The notes beneath the pieces were generated by a model. It was not told where the DNA came from, searched no databases, and saw nothing but the letters and a program-made list of their open reading frames with translations. DNA of 64,000 bases from Verrucomicrobiaceae bacterium (GTDB lineage Bacteria; Verrucomicrobiota; Verrucomicrobiia; Verrucomicrobiales; Verrucomicrobiaceae), in the NCBI GenBank assembly GCA_016795465.1, contig JAEUHK010000127.1:186001-250000 (forward strand). The letters are read 5' to 3'. The stretch's first letter is position 1. The number at the start of each line of letters is the position of its first letter. Positions 7,637 through 16,921 of this stretch are shown one piece after another. Both the position numbers and the translations under genes were made by a program.

Positions 7637-9760
7637 ATGGCCCATCCCTTCCTCACGCAGGACTTCCATATTCGTTGGTCCACACTGACGCCTGACCACA
7701 TCCAGAATGACATCCGCGAGGCTCTCGCCCGAGCCCAGATGAAACTGGATGCCGTCATCGAGCAAGATCGCGGCAAGATGAACTTCGAGAGCGTCGTGCT
7801 CGGCCTCGACGAGGCCACGCGGGAGCTGAGTGAGAGCTGGGGCTTGGTCGGCCATCTCGATTCGCTGTGCAATTCCCCTGCCCTGCGTGAGGCGCACAAC
7901 GCGATGCTGCCGGAGGTGACCGCTTTCTACGCGAAGATCCCGCTCAACGAACACCTGTGGGACCTGCTTGTCACTTACAGCAAGACCGAGGAGGCCAGGA
8001 AACTCCCGCCCGTGCGCAAACGTGCTCTCGACGAGTGCATGGAAGGCTTCATCGAGGCCGGTGCCGACCTGCCGCCGGATAAAAAGAAGCGCATGGAGGA
8101 ACTCGAGTCCGAGCTTTCCCAGGCCACGCAGAAGTACTCCGAGAACGTCCTCGACTCGACGAACAAGTGGGAACTGCTCATCGAGGATGCGGCGAAGCTC
8201 CAAGGCCTGCCGCAATCCGCGATCGATGCCGCTCGTGCCGACGCGGCTGCAAAGGGTCTCGGCAGCGATGAAAAGCCGGTGTGGCGTTTCACGCTGAAGG
8301 CTCCCTCGATGATCCCTGTGCTCGAATACCTCGAGGATGCCGCCATCCGCCGCCAGGTTTGGGAAGGCACCACCTCCATCGGCCGCACCGGCGATCACGA
8401 TAACACCGCGCTCGTCTGGAAAATCCTCCGTCTCCGCCATGAGAAGGCGCAGATCATGGACAAGGCGCATTTCGCCGATCACATCCTCGCGCATCGCATG
8501 GCCAAGAATGGCCGCAGCGCCCTCAACTTTGTCGAGGACCTCAAAAACCGCGTCCAGGATGCTTTCCAGCGTGAAACCATCGAGCTGCAGGAATTCCGCG
8601 CCGATGCCGAGCACAAGGCCGCCGACCTCTTTGAGCCGTGGGAAGTCGCTTTCTGGTCCGAGAAGCAGCGGAAGGCGAAATACGATTTCGACGAGGAGGA
8701 GCTCCGTCCCTACTTCCCGCTCGACAAGGTGCTCAGCGGCATGTTCCGCCTCGCGGAGATGGTCTTCGATCTGCGCATCGTGGGACGCGATGTCGTTTAC
8801 ATCGAGCCCGGCAAGACCGCCGAAGGTCCCGCCACCAGCACGCAGCCCGGCAAGCTCGGCCCCGTCGAGGTCTGGCATCCGCAGGTCAAATTCTACGAGG
8901 TGCGCAATGAAAAGGGTGTGCACATCGGCTCCTTCTTCGCCGACTGGCATCCGCGTGACTCGAAGCGCGGCGGTGCCTGGATGAACTACCTCAAGATGGG
9001 CGTCCCGCCGCATGGCGAGCACGACCGCCGCCTGCACCTCGGCCTGATTTGCGGCAACATGTCTCCGCCCGTGGGTGACAAGCCCGCTCTGCTCACCCAT
9101 GATGAGGTCTGCACCGTGTTTCACGAGTTCGGCCACCTGCTTCACCTGCTCTGCGGCAGCGTAGAAGTGCCTTCGTTGAATGGCACGAGCGTTTACTGGG
9201 ACTTCGTCGAGCTGCCCTCGCAGTTGCTGGAGAACTTCTGCTGGGAACGCGAGAGCCTCGACCTCTTCGCCCGCCACTACCAGACCGGCGAGACTATCCC
9301 AGCGAAGCTCTTCAAGAAGATGCTCGCCGCCAAAAACTACCGCAGCGCCAGCGACATCATGCGCCAGCTCAGCTTTGGGAAGCTCGACCTCGAGCTGCAC
9401 ATGCATCACGCCACCGCCGAGGGCGCGGACCTGGATGTGCTCTCGCGGAAAATCCTCGATGGCTACCTCATGGCGCTGAAAACCGAGGCTCCCACGATGG
9501 CCCGCCGCTTTGGCCATCTCTTCAGCAGCCCCACGGGCTACGCCGCCGGCTACTACAGCTACAAATGGGCCGAGGTGCTCGATGCCGATGCCTTCACCCG
9601 CTTCCAGAAAGAAGGCGTGCTCAATCCCGCTGTCGGCCGCGACTTCCGCGACAAGATCCTCAGCAAAGGCAACAGCGAGGACCCCGCGAAGCTCTTCCAC
9701 GACTTCATGGGCCGCGATCCCGATGCGAAGGCACTCCTCGTGCGTGCCGGCCTCGCGTGA
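7637..9760 (+). CDS. prlC: M3 family oligopeptidase (oligopeptidase A-like)
   Basis: A 707-residue zinc metallopeptidase of family M3 (thimet oligopeptidase/oligopeptidase A). The catalytic H-E-F-G-H is at residues 496-500, with a downstream Glu near 523 (W-D-F-V-E-L-P-S-Q) as third ligand. The C-terminal G-Y-A-A-G-Y-Y-S-Y motif that closes over substrate is also present. There is no signal peptide, so a cytosolic role trimming short peptides, including cleaved signal peptides, is expected from the family. The length is slightly above the usual ~680. The symbol is by family resemblance; a Dcp-like specificity cannot be excluded. Confidence 0.9.
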   Translation: MAHPFLTQDFHIRWSTLTPDHIQNDIREALARAQMKLDAVIEQDRGKMNFESVVLGLDEATRELSESWGLVGHLDSLCNSPALREAHNAMLPEVTAFYAKIPLNEHLWDLLVTYSKTEEARKLPPVRKRALDECMEGFIEAGADLPPDKKKRMEELESELSQATQKYSENVLDSTNKWELLIEDAAKLQGLPQSAIDAARADAAAKGLGSDEKPVWRFTLKAPSMIPVLEYLEDAAIRRQVWEGTTSIGRTGDHDNTALVWKILRLRHEKAQIMDKAHFADHILAHRMAKNGRSALNFVEDLKNRVQDAFQRETIELQEFRADAEHKAADLFEPWEVAFWSEKQRKAKYDFDEEELRPYFPLDKVLSGMFRLAEMVFDLRIVGRDVVYIEPGKTAEGPATSTQPGKLGPVEVWHPQVKFYEVRNEKGVHIGSFFADWHPRDSKRGGAWMNYLKMGVPPHGEHDRRLHLGLICGNMSPPVGDKPALLTHDEVCTVFHEFGHLLHLLCGSVEVPSLNGTSVYWDFVELPSQLLENFCWERESLDLFARHYQTGETIPAKLFKKMLAAKNYRSASDIMRQLSFGKLDLELHMHHATAEGADLDVLSRKILDGYLMALKTEAPTMARRFGHLFSSPTGYAAGYYSYKWAEVLDADAFTRFQKEGVLNPAVGRDFRDKILSKGNSEDPAKLFHDFMGRDPDAKALLVRAGLA

Positions 9761-9840
9761 CGCATGGCTGAAGCCTTCCCGGCTTTGGACAATCGCACCC
9801 TGCTGCGTCTCGCGGCCATCCGCCGCGTTGATAGCGGCTC

Positions 9841-10833
9841 ATGATCCAGACCACCACCGTCGGCTCCTATCCCGTTCCCGAATGGCTATCCGCTCTGCCC
9901 AGCGAGCAGGCCGTCATCGATGCCACCCGCGTCGTCTTCGACACGCAACGCCAGGCAGGCATCGACCTGCCCACCGATGGCGAGCTGTATCGCTTCGACA
10001 TCAATCATCCGGACACCAACGGCATGATCGAATACTTCGTCCACAAGCTCGGCGGCATCGACAGCCGCGTGGGCCGGGCGGATGCGGCGGCGTTTCGTGC
10101 GAAGCATGAAATGGCTTTTCGCAGCAAACCGGCCGCGGTGGTGCGTGGCCCGATCACCGAAGGCGTGCTGAACCTGCCGGAAGACTGCGCCCGCGCCGCG
10201 AAGGTGGCTGGCGGTGCCTTCAAATTCACGCTCACCAGCCCCTACATGCTCGCCCGCACGCTGCTCGACACGCATTACCACGACTTCGCCGCGCTGAACA
10301 TGGCCATCGCCGATGCTTTGGCCGCTCAAGCCGCCGAATTGCAGTGCGACTGCGTGCAAGTCGATGAAGCCAACATCCCCGGCAATCCCGCCGATGCGCC
10401 CATCGCCGCCGCAGGCATCAATCGCGTGCTCGATGCCGTGAAAGGCCGCAAAGCCGTTCACTTCTGCTTTGGCAACTACGGCGGCCAGACGATCCAAAAA
10501 GGCGAATGGGCCGCGCTCATCCACTTTTTGAACTCGCTGCATGCCGACCACCTCGTGCTGGAGCTCGCGCATCGTCCGCAGGCCGATCTCGATGCCTTGA
10601 AGGACCTCGATCCGAAAATCGGCGTCGGTCTCGGCGTCGTGGACATCAAAGTGAACCACATCGAAACGGCCGACGAGATCGCCCGCCGCATCGAAGCCGC
10701 CGAAAAGAAGCTCGGTGGCGGTCGAGTGAAGTTCATCCATCCCGATTGCGGCTTCTGGATGCTCAAACGCAGCATCGCCGATCGCAAGATCGAGGCACTG
10801 GCAAAGGGGCGTGATCGCTTTGAGGGGCGGTGA
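9841..10833 (+). CDS. MetE C-terminal-like (cobalamin-independent methionine synthase family) protein
   Basis: A 330-residue stand-alone protein equivalent to the catalytic C-terminal barrel of MetE. It opens T-T-V-G-S-Y-P. The likely zinc ligands of MetE are all visible: His and Cys in H-F-C-F-G near residue 207, Glu in L-V-L-E-L-A-H-R-P near 240, and Cys in H-P-D-C-G-F-W near 302. The substrate-loop-like V-Q-V-D-E-A-N-I-P is also present. Short MetE-like proteins use varied methyl donors, so full methionine synthase activity cannot be claimed. It starts 80 bp after the M3 peptidase and converges on the PQQ gene. Confidence 0.85.
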   Translation: MIQTTTVGSYPVPEWLSALPSEQAVIDATRVVFDTQRQAGIDLPTDGELYRFDINHPDTNGMIEYFVHKLGGIDSRVGRADAAAFRAKHEMAFRSKPAAVVRGPITEGVLNLPEDCARAAKVAGGAFKFTLTSPYMLARTLLDTHYHDFAALNMAIADALAAQAAELQCDCVQVDEANIPGNPADAPIAAAGINRVLDAVKGRKAVHFCFGNYGGQTIQKGEWAALIHFLNSLHADHLVLELAHRPQADLDALKDLDPKIGVGLGVVDIKVNHIETADEIARRIEAAEKKLGGGRVKFIHPDCGFWMLKRSIADRKIEALAKGRDRFEGR

Positions 10834-10836
10834 GAC

Positions 10837-12057
10837 TCACCAAAGCCTCCAAGCCACCAAAACCTTGTCATCTCTCGCGAACAGCATCGATCCCGCGAAA
10901 GCTGGATGCGCCCATGTTTTGCCGATGATCTGCCAGCGGCCGAGTTCCTCGCGTTTTTCAGGCGTGAGCTTCACATAAACAAGCTCACCGCTCGCGTTGA
11001 GCAGCGCGGCGAGGTTTTTCGACTCGTCCATCCACACCAGGCTCATCTGCGGATTGCGATCTTTCGGCGTGAGCGTGTTGTCATCGCTCCAGAGGATCTT
11101 GCCGGTCTTCAGCTCAAAGGCTTGCAGGCCGCGGTTTTTGTCGAGCATGTAAACGACGCCGTCTTTGAAGAGCGGCGCGGACATCAGGCCGCAGATGTCA
11201 GTCTCGTTTTCCCACAGCAGCTTCGCGCCGCCCGCGTCGGGTCGCAGCGCCTTCGTGCCATGCCAGTAGCCGGAAACCATCAAAACACCGTCGTGGTAGA
11301 GAGGTTGGGCAATGCTCACGCCGTAAGTGATCTTATAAGGATGGGTCCAAAGCACCGCGCCGCTGTCCGGGTTGAGGCTTTGAATGTGCTGCGGCCCCCA
11401 GGCGATGAGCTGTCGCTGTCCCTCATGCGCGATGATCTCCGGCGTGCAGTAACCGGCCGGATCAGGACCACCGCGCCAGACTTCCGCGCCTGTTTTGGCA
11501 TCCAAAGCGATCACGCTGCCCTTCTTCGCGCCCACATGCAGCAGCACGCGGCCGCCATCGAGCACCGGCGAGGCCGCAAAGCCCCACGTCGGCACCTTCG
11601 CGCCAAAGTCTTCCACGGTATTCACCTCCCACACGACCTTGCCGCTTGCCGCGTCGAGGCACAAAGCCATGCCGGTGGCACCCAGCGCATACGCACGGCC
11701 CTCGCTCACATTCACCGAGGCACGCGGCCCCGTGCCGTAGTCCATCCCGCCATAGCTCACCTCCCACGCGTGCTGCCAGAGCAGCTTCCCACTCGCCGCG
11801 TCAAAGCACAGCACACGCTCCACCTCCTTCGGCTGCTTCTGCCGGTCCATCACATACACGCGGCCCTCGCTAACCGTCACGCCGCCAAAGCCAGCGCCGA
11901 TCTCCGCCTTCCACAGCCGCTGCGGTTCTTTTGAAATGGCATCCGCTGGCAGTCCTGACGGATTCCAGCGCCCATCCGCCGCCGGTCCGCGCCAGCGCGG
12001 CCAGTCCTGGGCGGAGCAGATCGAAATCGAGAGAAGGAGGCAGAGCAGGGCTTTCAT
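10837..12057 (-). CDS. secreted PQQ-binding-like beta-propeller protein
   Basis: A 406-residue exported protein. A signal peptide (M-K-A-L-L-C-L-L-L-S-I-S-I-C-S-A) precedes W-P-R-W-R-G-P-A-A-D-G, the usual N-terminus of this family in Planctomycetota/Verrucomicrobiota. Propeller blades follow with the A-x-D-A-x-x-G-K-x-x-W pattern repeated at least four times (for example F-D-A-A-S-G-K-L-L-W and L-D-A-A-S-G-K-V-V-W). Such proteins are related in fold to BamB and quinoprotein dehydrogenases, but no PQQ ligand set was recognised. The ATG at 12057 gives a proper signal peptide; longer starts do not. Confidence 0.85.
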   Translation of the reverse strand: MKALLCLLLSISICSAQDWPRWRGPAADGRWNPSGLPADAISKEPQRLWKAEIGAGFGGVTVSEGRVYVMDRQKQPKEVERVLCFDAASGKLLWQHAWEVSYGGMDYGTGPRASVNVSEGRAYALGATGMALCLDAASGKVVWEVNTVEDFGAKVPTWGFAASPVLDGGRVLLHVGAKKGSVIALDAKTGAEVWRGGPDPAGYCTPEIIAHEGQRQLIAWGPQHIQSLNPDSGAVLWTHPYKITYGVSIAQPLYHDGVLMVSGYWHGTKALRPDAGGAKLLWENETDICGLMSAPLFKDGVVYMLDKNRGLQAFELKTGKILWSDDNTLTPKDRNPQMSLVWMDESKNLAALLNASGELVYVKLTPEKREELGRWQIIGKTWAHPAFAGSMLFARDDKVLVAWRLW

Positions 12058-12160
12058 GCGGCTGAAATACGTTTCGACGGAGGGAAATTCAAACTGGCGG
12101 CGTTTTCCGGCCTCCGCTACGTTCGCCAAACTTTTCGTCCCCTTTTTTCAAACGCGTTTC

Positions 12161-15100
12161 ATGGCCACGCCCACCATCATCTTCGAAGACGGTCAGGAGA
12201 TGGTCTTCTCCGGCTCGGAGCGCATGACCATCGGCCGGGCGGAGGACAACAATGTCATCGTCGAGGATTCGGCGATGTCCCGCCACCATGCGGAGATCAT
12301 CCTGCATCCGGATGGCACGGCGGAGATCAAGGACCGCGGTTCCCGCACGGGCACCTTCGTGAACGACCAACGCGTCGAAAGCCAGCTCCTGCGCGATGGC
12401 GATCACCTCAGCATCGGGCCGCTGCACGCGGTGTTTCGTTTCAAACGTTCCGCGCCCTCCACCGCCACCACCCGCATTCCGCTTCGAGGTGACAACCAAC
12501 CGCAGAAGGAGCTTCAAACTGCGCTCGAAGCCCTCAAATCCAAGCACGACGAAAAATCGGGCGAGCTCGCCAAGCTGGAGCAGGCGATCAAAGAGGCCCG
12601 CGAGACCCTCGACGGCCTCCAACGCGATGCTGGGGCGCAGGAGAAAAAACTCACCGAACTCCGCCAGCAGACCTCGGAGGCGGAGACAAAGCTCCAAACG
12701 CTCACCAAAGAGATCGTCGAGGCACGCACACGCCTCGAAACCTTCACCAAGGAAGAGACCGACGCGAAACAGCGCCTTGATCAGGTCAAGCAGCAGGTCG
12801 CTGGTGAACTGAAGCGTGCCGAAGAGGAAGCCACGCGACTCGAAACAACGCAGCAACAGGCTCGCGACGCCGATACGAAGCTCCAGCAGCAGCAGGCCGC
12901 CCTCCGCGCAGCCGAAGAAAAGTTCGACACTGTTCAAGAGGCCGTTCGGAAGGCCGAAAGCGTCATCGCGACCCTCTCAACCCAACAGGAGGAAAAGGCC
13001 GCTTCGCTGGCAAAGCTGGCCATTGACACAGAAGAGGCTCAAAAGCTGCTCGATGACCTCTCCAGGCAGAAGACCGAGTATGCGGCGCACTCCGAGGCCG
13101 CGCTGCGCGAACTCGAGGAAGCCCGTTCCGAATCCACCAGACTCCGCGAGCAGGCACGACAGTCCCAAGAGTCGTTCTCCATGCTCCAGGAGGCGGTCGC
13201 GAAGTCACAGGCGTCGCAGAATGAACGCCAAAGCACTCTTCAGGCCTTGGAAGCGAGGCACGAGCAAACCACCGCCAGCCTGCAAGAGGCTCAAAACCGT
13301 CTCGATGAGCTACTCGCCCGCGAGGACGAGGCGAAGATCCGTCTTCGTGATCTCGATGAAACGACCTCGCACCGGCAAATCGAGCTTTCCGCCAGCGTTG
13401 CGGGCATCGACAGCGATCTCGCCGCCAAAACAACGAAGCTCGCCGAAATCCAAGCAGCCCTCGAAGCCGCCGCAAGCGAGCAGACGAAGCTGCAGGCCAT
13501 CAAACAGCAACTCGTTACTGCGGAGGAGCAACTCGTCGCCGCCCGCAAACGCCTCGCCAATGAGACTGAGCTGCTCGAAGACACCGTGGCGCAGCGCGAG
13601 GCTGCCGAATCGGAGCTGGAGGAAATTCGTGAGCAGGCGGCGGATGTGCTCAGCCAGGACGGCACGCACACAATCAAGCCCAAGCTCTCCCGCACCACCA
13701 TCACGCTGCGGTTGTTTTTGATGCTCGTGCCCTTTGTGGTGCTGGCACTGGCCTCATGGGCCTCCGAGCAATCGCGAAAGGTGCGGGCGATGCGTGGCGA
13801 GGGCGTGGTGGCGATGCTCACGGATCCTAAACCGGCGCTGCATCCGTATGCGCCGCGCACCGAGGCGGAGCGTCAGATCATTGATCTCGTCCACGAGCCG
13901 CTCATGCGCGTGGGTGGCGATGGCACGCTGCAACCGGCGCTCGCCGAGCTCTGGCGCTGGTCGCAGGATGTGACGTGCTGGTTTGCTGATGAAAAGATCG
14001 CGAAACAGGCACAGGAGCGGCTTCAAGCCCAGCTCGGTGAGAGCAACCGCTGGGCCGAATGGCATCTGAGCACCGTGCGCCTCGTGGCGAACAGCCTCGT
14101 GCTCAATTTCAATGACGCCACGCATGCGGGCACCTCGAAGGCACTCGAAGTCATCGCCGATCTCATGCCGCAAACGGTCGCGTTTTGGCGTGTCGAATCG
14201 CAGCAGCCGCTGCGAGGCATTGCGCAGCGTTTTTTCACCGACTCACCGCTCGCGAAGCAGATCCGCCGCGTGTGGTTTGATCGCGACAATTCGTTTGAGA
14301 TCGTCACCGTCGGCCCGGCGCAACGGCTGCTGGATGAGTTTCGCAGTCACTTGGCCGCGAAAGTGCCTGCCGAGGTGCGCATCGGCCTGATGGGCGAGGT
14401 CTCCGCACTCAGCGAGCCCGTGCTGGCGCTCGACATGCGGCAAGCCCAGACCTGGCATGATGGCACGCCCGTGACCGCGTGGGATGTGAAGACCACCATC
14501 GAGCAGGTGAGCCGCCGCCCCTGGCTGCTGCCAAATCGCGAGGCGCTGCGCCACATCCAGGACATGGAGATTCAAAATGGCGGCAACCAGCTCCGCGTGG
14601 TCTTCCGCAGTCGCTACGGTCCTGCGCTCTGCGGCTGGGCCGGTCTGCCGGTGCTGCCCGCTTCGTGGTGGAAGGCGCATGAGCAGGATGATGACAAGGC
14701 CTTCAATCTCTCACCGCCACCCGGCGCAGGCTCGTTTCGGCTGACGCATCTCGACTCGCGCACGCTCTCGCTCACGCCGGTGAGCACGCAGCAGGAGTCG
14801 CCGCGCTTTTTGTTTCACTTCAATGCCTCGCCGCTCATGACGGAGGTCGGTCTCGGCACGAAAACCACGAACCTCGTCTGGCCAGCGACCATCGCGGGAA
14901 ACCATGATGATCTCTTCGCCTGCCTCACGCCACCGAATCGCCGCCTCGTGGTGCTTTGGAACACGAAACGACCCGTGCTGGCCGATGTGCGCACGCGTGA
15001 GGCGCTGGCGATGATCACGGATGTGGCCTCGATCACTTCGACGCTGCCAGGAAAGCACACCATCTCCGATGGCAGCCTCTTTCCGCCGGGCATGTGGCTG

Positions 15101-15739
15101 CATACGAAGGCACCGCGCGTGCCGTGGAGCGCGGCGAAAGCGAAGCGCGTGCTCGCCGATGCAGGCTGGCTTCCGGGTGTGGATGGCATCGGACGGAATG
15201 CGGGGCGGAAGTTTGAGTTCTCCCTGCTGCTCGTAACTGGAGATCCGGTGGTCACGCAGACGGCAAACCTGCTCGCCGCGCAGTGGCGTGAGCTTGGCGC
15301 GAGCATCCGCGTGGAGACACTCGCCTCGGCGGACTTGCTCGCGGGCCGTCTCGCGAGTCGTGAATTCGACGCGGTGATGCTGGAGCAACGTTTTGAGGTC
15401 TCGTGGGATCAATTTCCGTGGTGGCACTCCTCGCAGGCGAAACCGGGCGGAACCAATTTTGCCGGCATCGAGGACCCGCAGACCGATTTGCTGCTCGAAG
15501 CACTCGCCACCGAATTTGAGCCCGCCGCGGCCGGTGAACGTGTGAGGCAGCTCGAAGGCCGTTTGCTGCCTTTGCAGCCGATGCTGCCATTGTTTCACAC
15601 CGTCGATCATGCCGCGGTGAGCGCCGCACTGGCCGCGAACAAGCCCCGCACCTCGTGGACGCTGCGCGAGCTGGCCTTCAAGCCGAAGACGCCTTCCCGC
15701 ACGCCCTCCTCGCTCGAATTGAAGCTGCCTGACGAATGA
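12161..15739 (+). CDS. FHA domain - long coiled coil - TM - peptide-binding (SBP family 5) fusion
   Basis: A 1192-residue protein with an unusual domain order. Residues 1-95 form an FHA domain (I-G-R-A-E-D-N-N-V-I-V, S-R-H-H-A, R-G-S-R-T-G-T-F-V-N), which binds phosphothreonine. About 400 residues of heptad-rich coiled coil follow (110-505). One transmembrane helix lies near 515-535. The C-terminal ~640 residues resemble family-5 extracellular solute-binding proteins of peptide ABC transporters (T-W-H-D-G-T-P-V-T-A-W-D-V near 765-780). Predicted topology is FHA and coiled coil inside, binding domain outside. Its stop overlaps the next start (ATGA), so it is coupled to the permease-like gene. 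Confidence 0.8.
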   Translation: MATPTIIFEDGQEMVFSGSERMTIGRAEDNNVIVEDSAMSRHHAEIILHPDGTAEIKDRGSRTGTFVNDQRVESQLLRDGDHLSIGPLHAVFRFKRSAPSTATTRIPLRGDNQPQKELQTALEALKSKHDEKSGELAKLEQAIKEARETLDGLQRDAGAQEKKLTELRQQTSEAETKLQTLTKEIVEARTRLETFTKEETDAKQRLDQVKQQVAGELKRAEEEATRLETTQQQARDADTKLQQQQAALRAAEEKFDTVQEAVRKAESVIATLSTQQEEKAASLAKLAIDTEEAQKLLDDLSRQKTEYAAHSEAALRELEEARSESTRLREQARQSQESFSMLQEAVAKSQASQNERQSTLQALEARHEQTTASLQEAQNRLDELLAREDEAKIRLRDLDETTSHRQIELSASVAGIDSDLAAKTTKLAEIQAALEAAASEQTKLQAIKQQLVTAEEQLVAARKRLANETELLEDTVAQREAAESELEEIREQAADVLSQDGTHTIKPKLSRTTITLRLFLMLVPFVVLALASWASEQSRKVRAMRGEGVVAMLTDPKPALHPYAPRTEAERQIIDLVHEPLMRVGGDGTLQPALAELWRWSQDVTCWFADEKIAKQAQERLQAQLGESNRWAEWHLSTVRLVANSLVLNFNDATHAGTSKALEVIADLMPQTVAFWRVESQQPLRGIAQRFFTDSPLAKQIRRVWFDRDNSFEIVTVGPAQRLLDEFRSHLAAKVPAEVRIGLMGEVSALSEPVLALDMRQAQTWHDGTPVTAWDVKTTIEQVSRRPWLLPNREALRHIQDMEIQNGGNQLRVVFRSRYGPALCGWAGLPVLPASWWKAHEQDDDKAFNLSPPPGAGSFRLTHLDSRTLSLTPVSTQQESPRFLFHFNASPLMTEVGLGTKTTNLVWPATIAGNHDDLFACLTPPNRRLVVLWNTKRPVLADVRTREALAMITDVASITSTLPGKHTISDGSLFPPGMWLHTKAPRVPWSAAKAKRVLADAGWLPGVDGIGRNAGRKFEFSLLLVTGDPVVTQTANLLAAQWRELGASIRVETLASADLLAGRLASREFDAVMLEQRFEVSWDQFPWWHSSQAKPGGTNFAGIEDPQTDLLLEALATEFEPAAAGERVRQLEGRLLPLQPMLPLFHTVDHAAVSAALAANKPRTSWTLRELAFKPKTPSRTPSSLELKLPDE

Positions 15740-16890
15740 TCTCCACCGTCCTGCCGAACCCGCCACGCTGGCTGCCGGTGCGCGTCGTGCTCGGCGGCAT
15801 GCTGGCGTCCTGCGTGATCGCCGTGAGCGGTGGCGCGGGCTTCTTCGCCGGATGGTCGGGGCTTTTCGATGCGGCTCTGCTCGCCCGCGGCGGACGCAGC
15901 GCTCTCGTTTTCAGCCTCGCCATGCTCACCGCGGTGAGTGCGGGCTACACGCTGTCATGGCTCGCGGAGGCTTGTGGAGATGTCGTGATGCGGATCGTGG
16001 CCTGGCTCGGACGTGCGGTGGCCTTGTTTCCTGTCGCAGCCCTCGCGTGGAGCCTCGTGGGCTGGTGGATTGGATCGCTGGGAAAGCCGGTAGAGACCTT
16101 GATGCCCCTCCAGCTCGACGCAGATTTAAAGGACTGGCGATTGCTGTTTGGCGCGGAGCTTTGGGAATACCTCGCGCTGGCACTGGTGCTCGCGGTGCCG
16201 TTGTTTGGCGAGGTGCTCGGTGGCGTTGGAAAGCCGTTGCGGGCCCGTTTGCAATCGCTCTGCCTGCATGGCGTGGCCTGGCTGATCATCATTGAAGACG
16301 TGCTGCACTTCATGGGCTGGGGCGGCTGGATGGCGCAGGCCATTCGCGCCGGTGAAGCGGCGAACGTGGCCGCGGGTGTGGTGGTGATGGCGTGGCTCTC
16401 CGCGGTGTTTTGCACGCTGTTCAATGCTTTGCCGACCACACAAACAAGCGGCGAGGGACCTCTCGCCACGATCAGTTGGCTGCCTTGGCCGTTGTGGGTG
16501 CTGGCGCTGAGCGTGAGCATCGCCTCGCAGCATTTTTTGTGGCTCATGCTTTGGCTGGTGATCGGCGTGATGAGCTTTCCGGCATGCTTTGGCAAGCTCC
16601 GCGGGCAAGCGGTGGCGATGCAGAGCTTTCATCTCGCCTCGTGGAGCTTCGAGACACTCTCCCAGCTCATCGTGTGGCTGGCCGCGATTGCCACGCTGCA
16701 TCCGCAACCGCTCACCGGTGGTGTCATGCGCACCTTCCAGCCTCTTCTGATCACCACGCCCGCTCAAGCCGCCCAAACCCTCTCCGATCCCACTCGCATC
16801 CTAAACGCCGGCCTCGTGCTGCTCGGTGCCTCGCTCGTGCTTCATCTTCTTGGGCAGCTGCTCATGCTGGGAGCCCGAGATCGCGAATGA
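15736..16890 (+). CDS. polytopic membrane protein, diverged peptide ABC permease
   Basis: A 384-residue membrane protein with roughly nine hydrophobic helices. The stretch I-I-I-E-D-V-L-H-F-M-G-W-G-G-W near residues 182-196 resembles the E-x-x-L-S-F-L-G-L-G segment that follows the EAA loop in DppC/OppC permeases, and a preceding basic loop (P-L-R-A-R-L-Q-S) could be the ATPase coupling loop. The match is weak, so the permease assignment leans on context. It overlaps the binding-protein fusion by 4 bp and is followed 31 bp later by a DppD-type ATPase. Only one permease-like gene is present where peptide transporters usually have two. Confidence 0.6.
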   Translation: MISTVLPNPPRWLPVRVVLGGMLASCVIAVSGGAGFFAGWSGLFDAALLARGGRSALVFSLAMLTAVSAGYTLSWLAEACGDVVMRIVAWLGRAVALFPVAALAWSLVGWWIGSLGKPVETLMPLQLDADLKDWRLLFGAELWEYLALALVLAVPLFGEVLGGVGKPLRARLQSLCLHGVAWLIIIEDVLHFMGWGGWMAQAIRAGEAANVAAGVVVMAWLSAVFCTLFNALPTTQTSGEGPLATISWLPWPLWVLALSVSIASQHFLWLMLWLVIGVMSFPACFGKLRGQAVAMQSFHLASWSFETLSQLIVWLAAIATLHPQPLTGGVMRTFQPLLITTPAQAAQTLSDPTRILNAGLVLLGASLVLHLLGQLLMLGARDRE

Positions 16891-16921
16891 CACCCTCGCT
16901 TCTGCCCTTATCTTCTCCGCC

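Noticed and set aside
7625..9700. A 691-codon open frame on the minus strand
   Set aside because: Antisense to the M3 peptidase gene, which carries all catalytic motifs; no start signal or family features on the other strand.
11936..12160. Upstream extension of the FHA gene by 75 codons
   Set aside because: The extension overlaps the start of the divergent PQQ-propeller gene and its signal peptide; the ATG at 12161 opens directly on the FHA domain.
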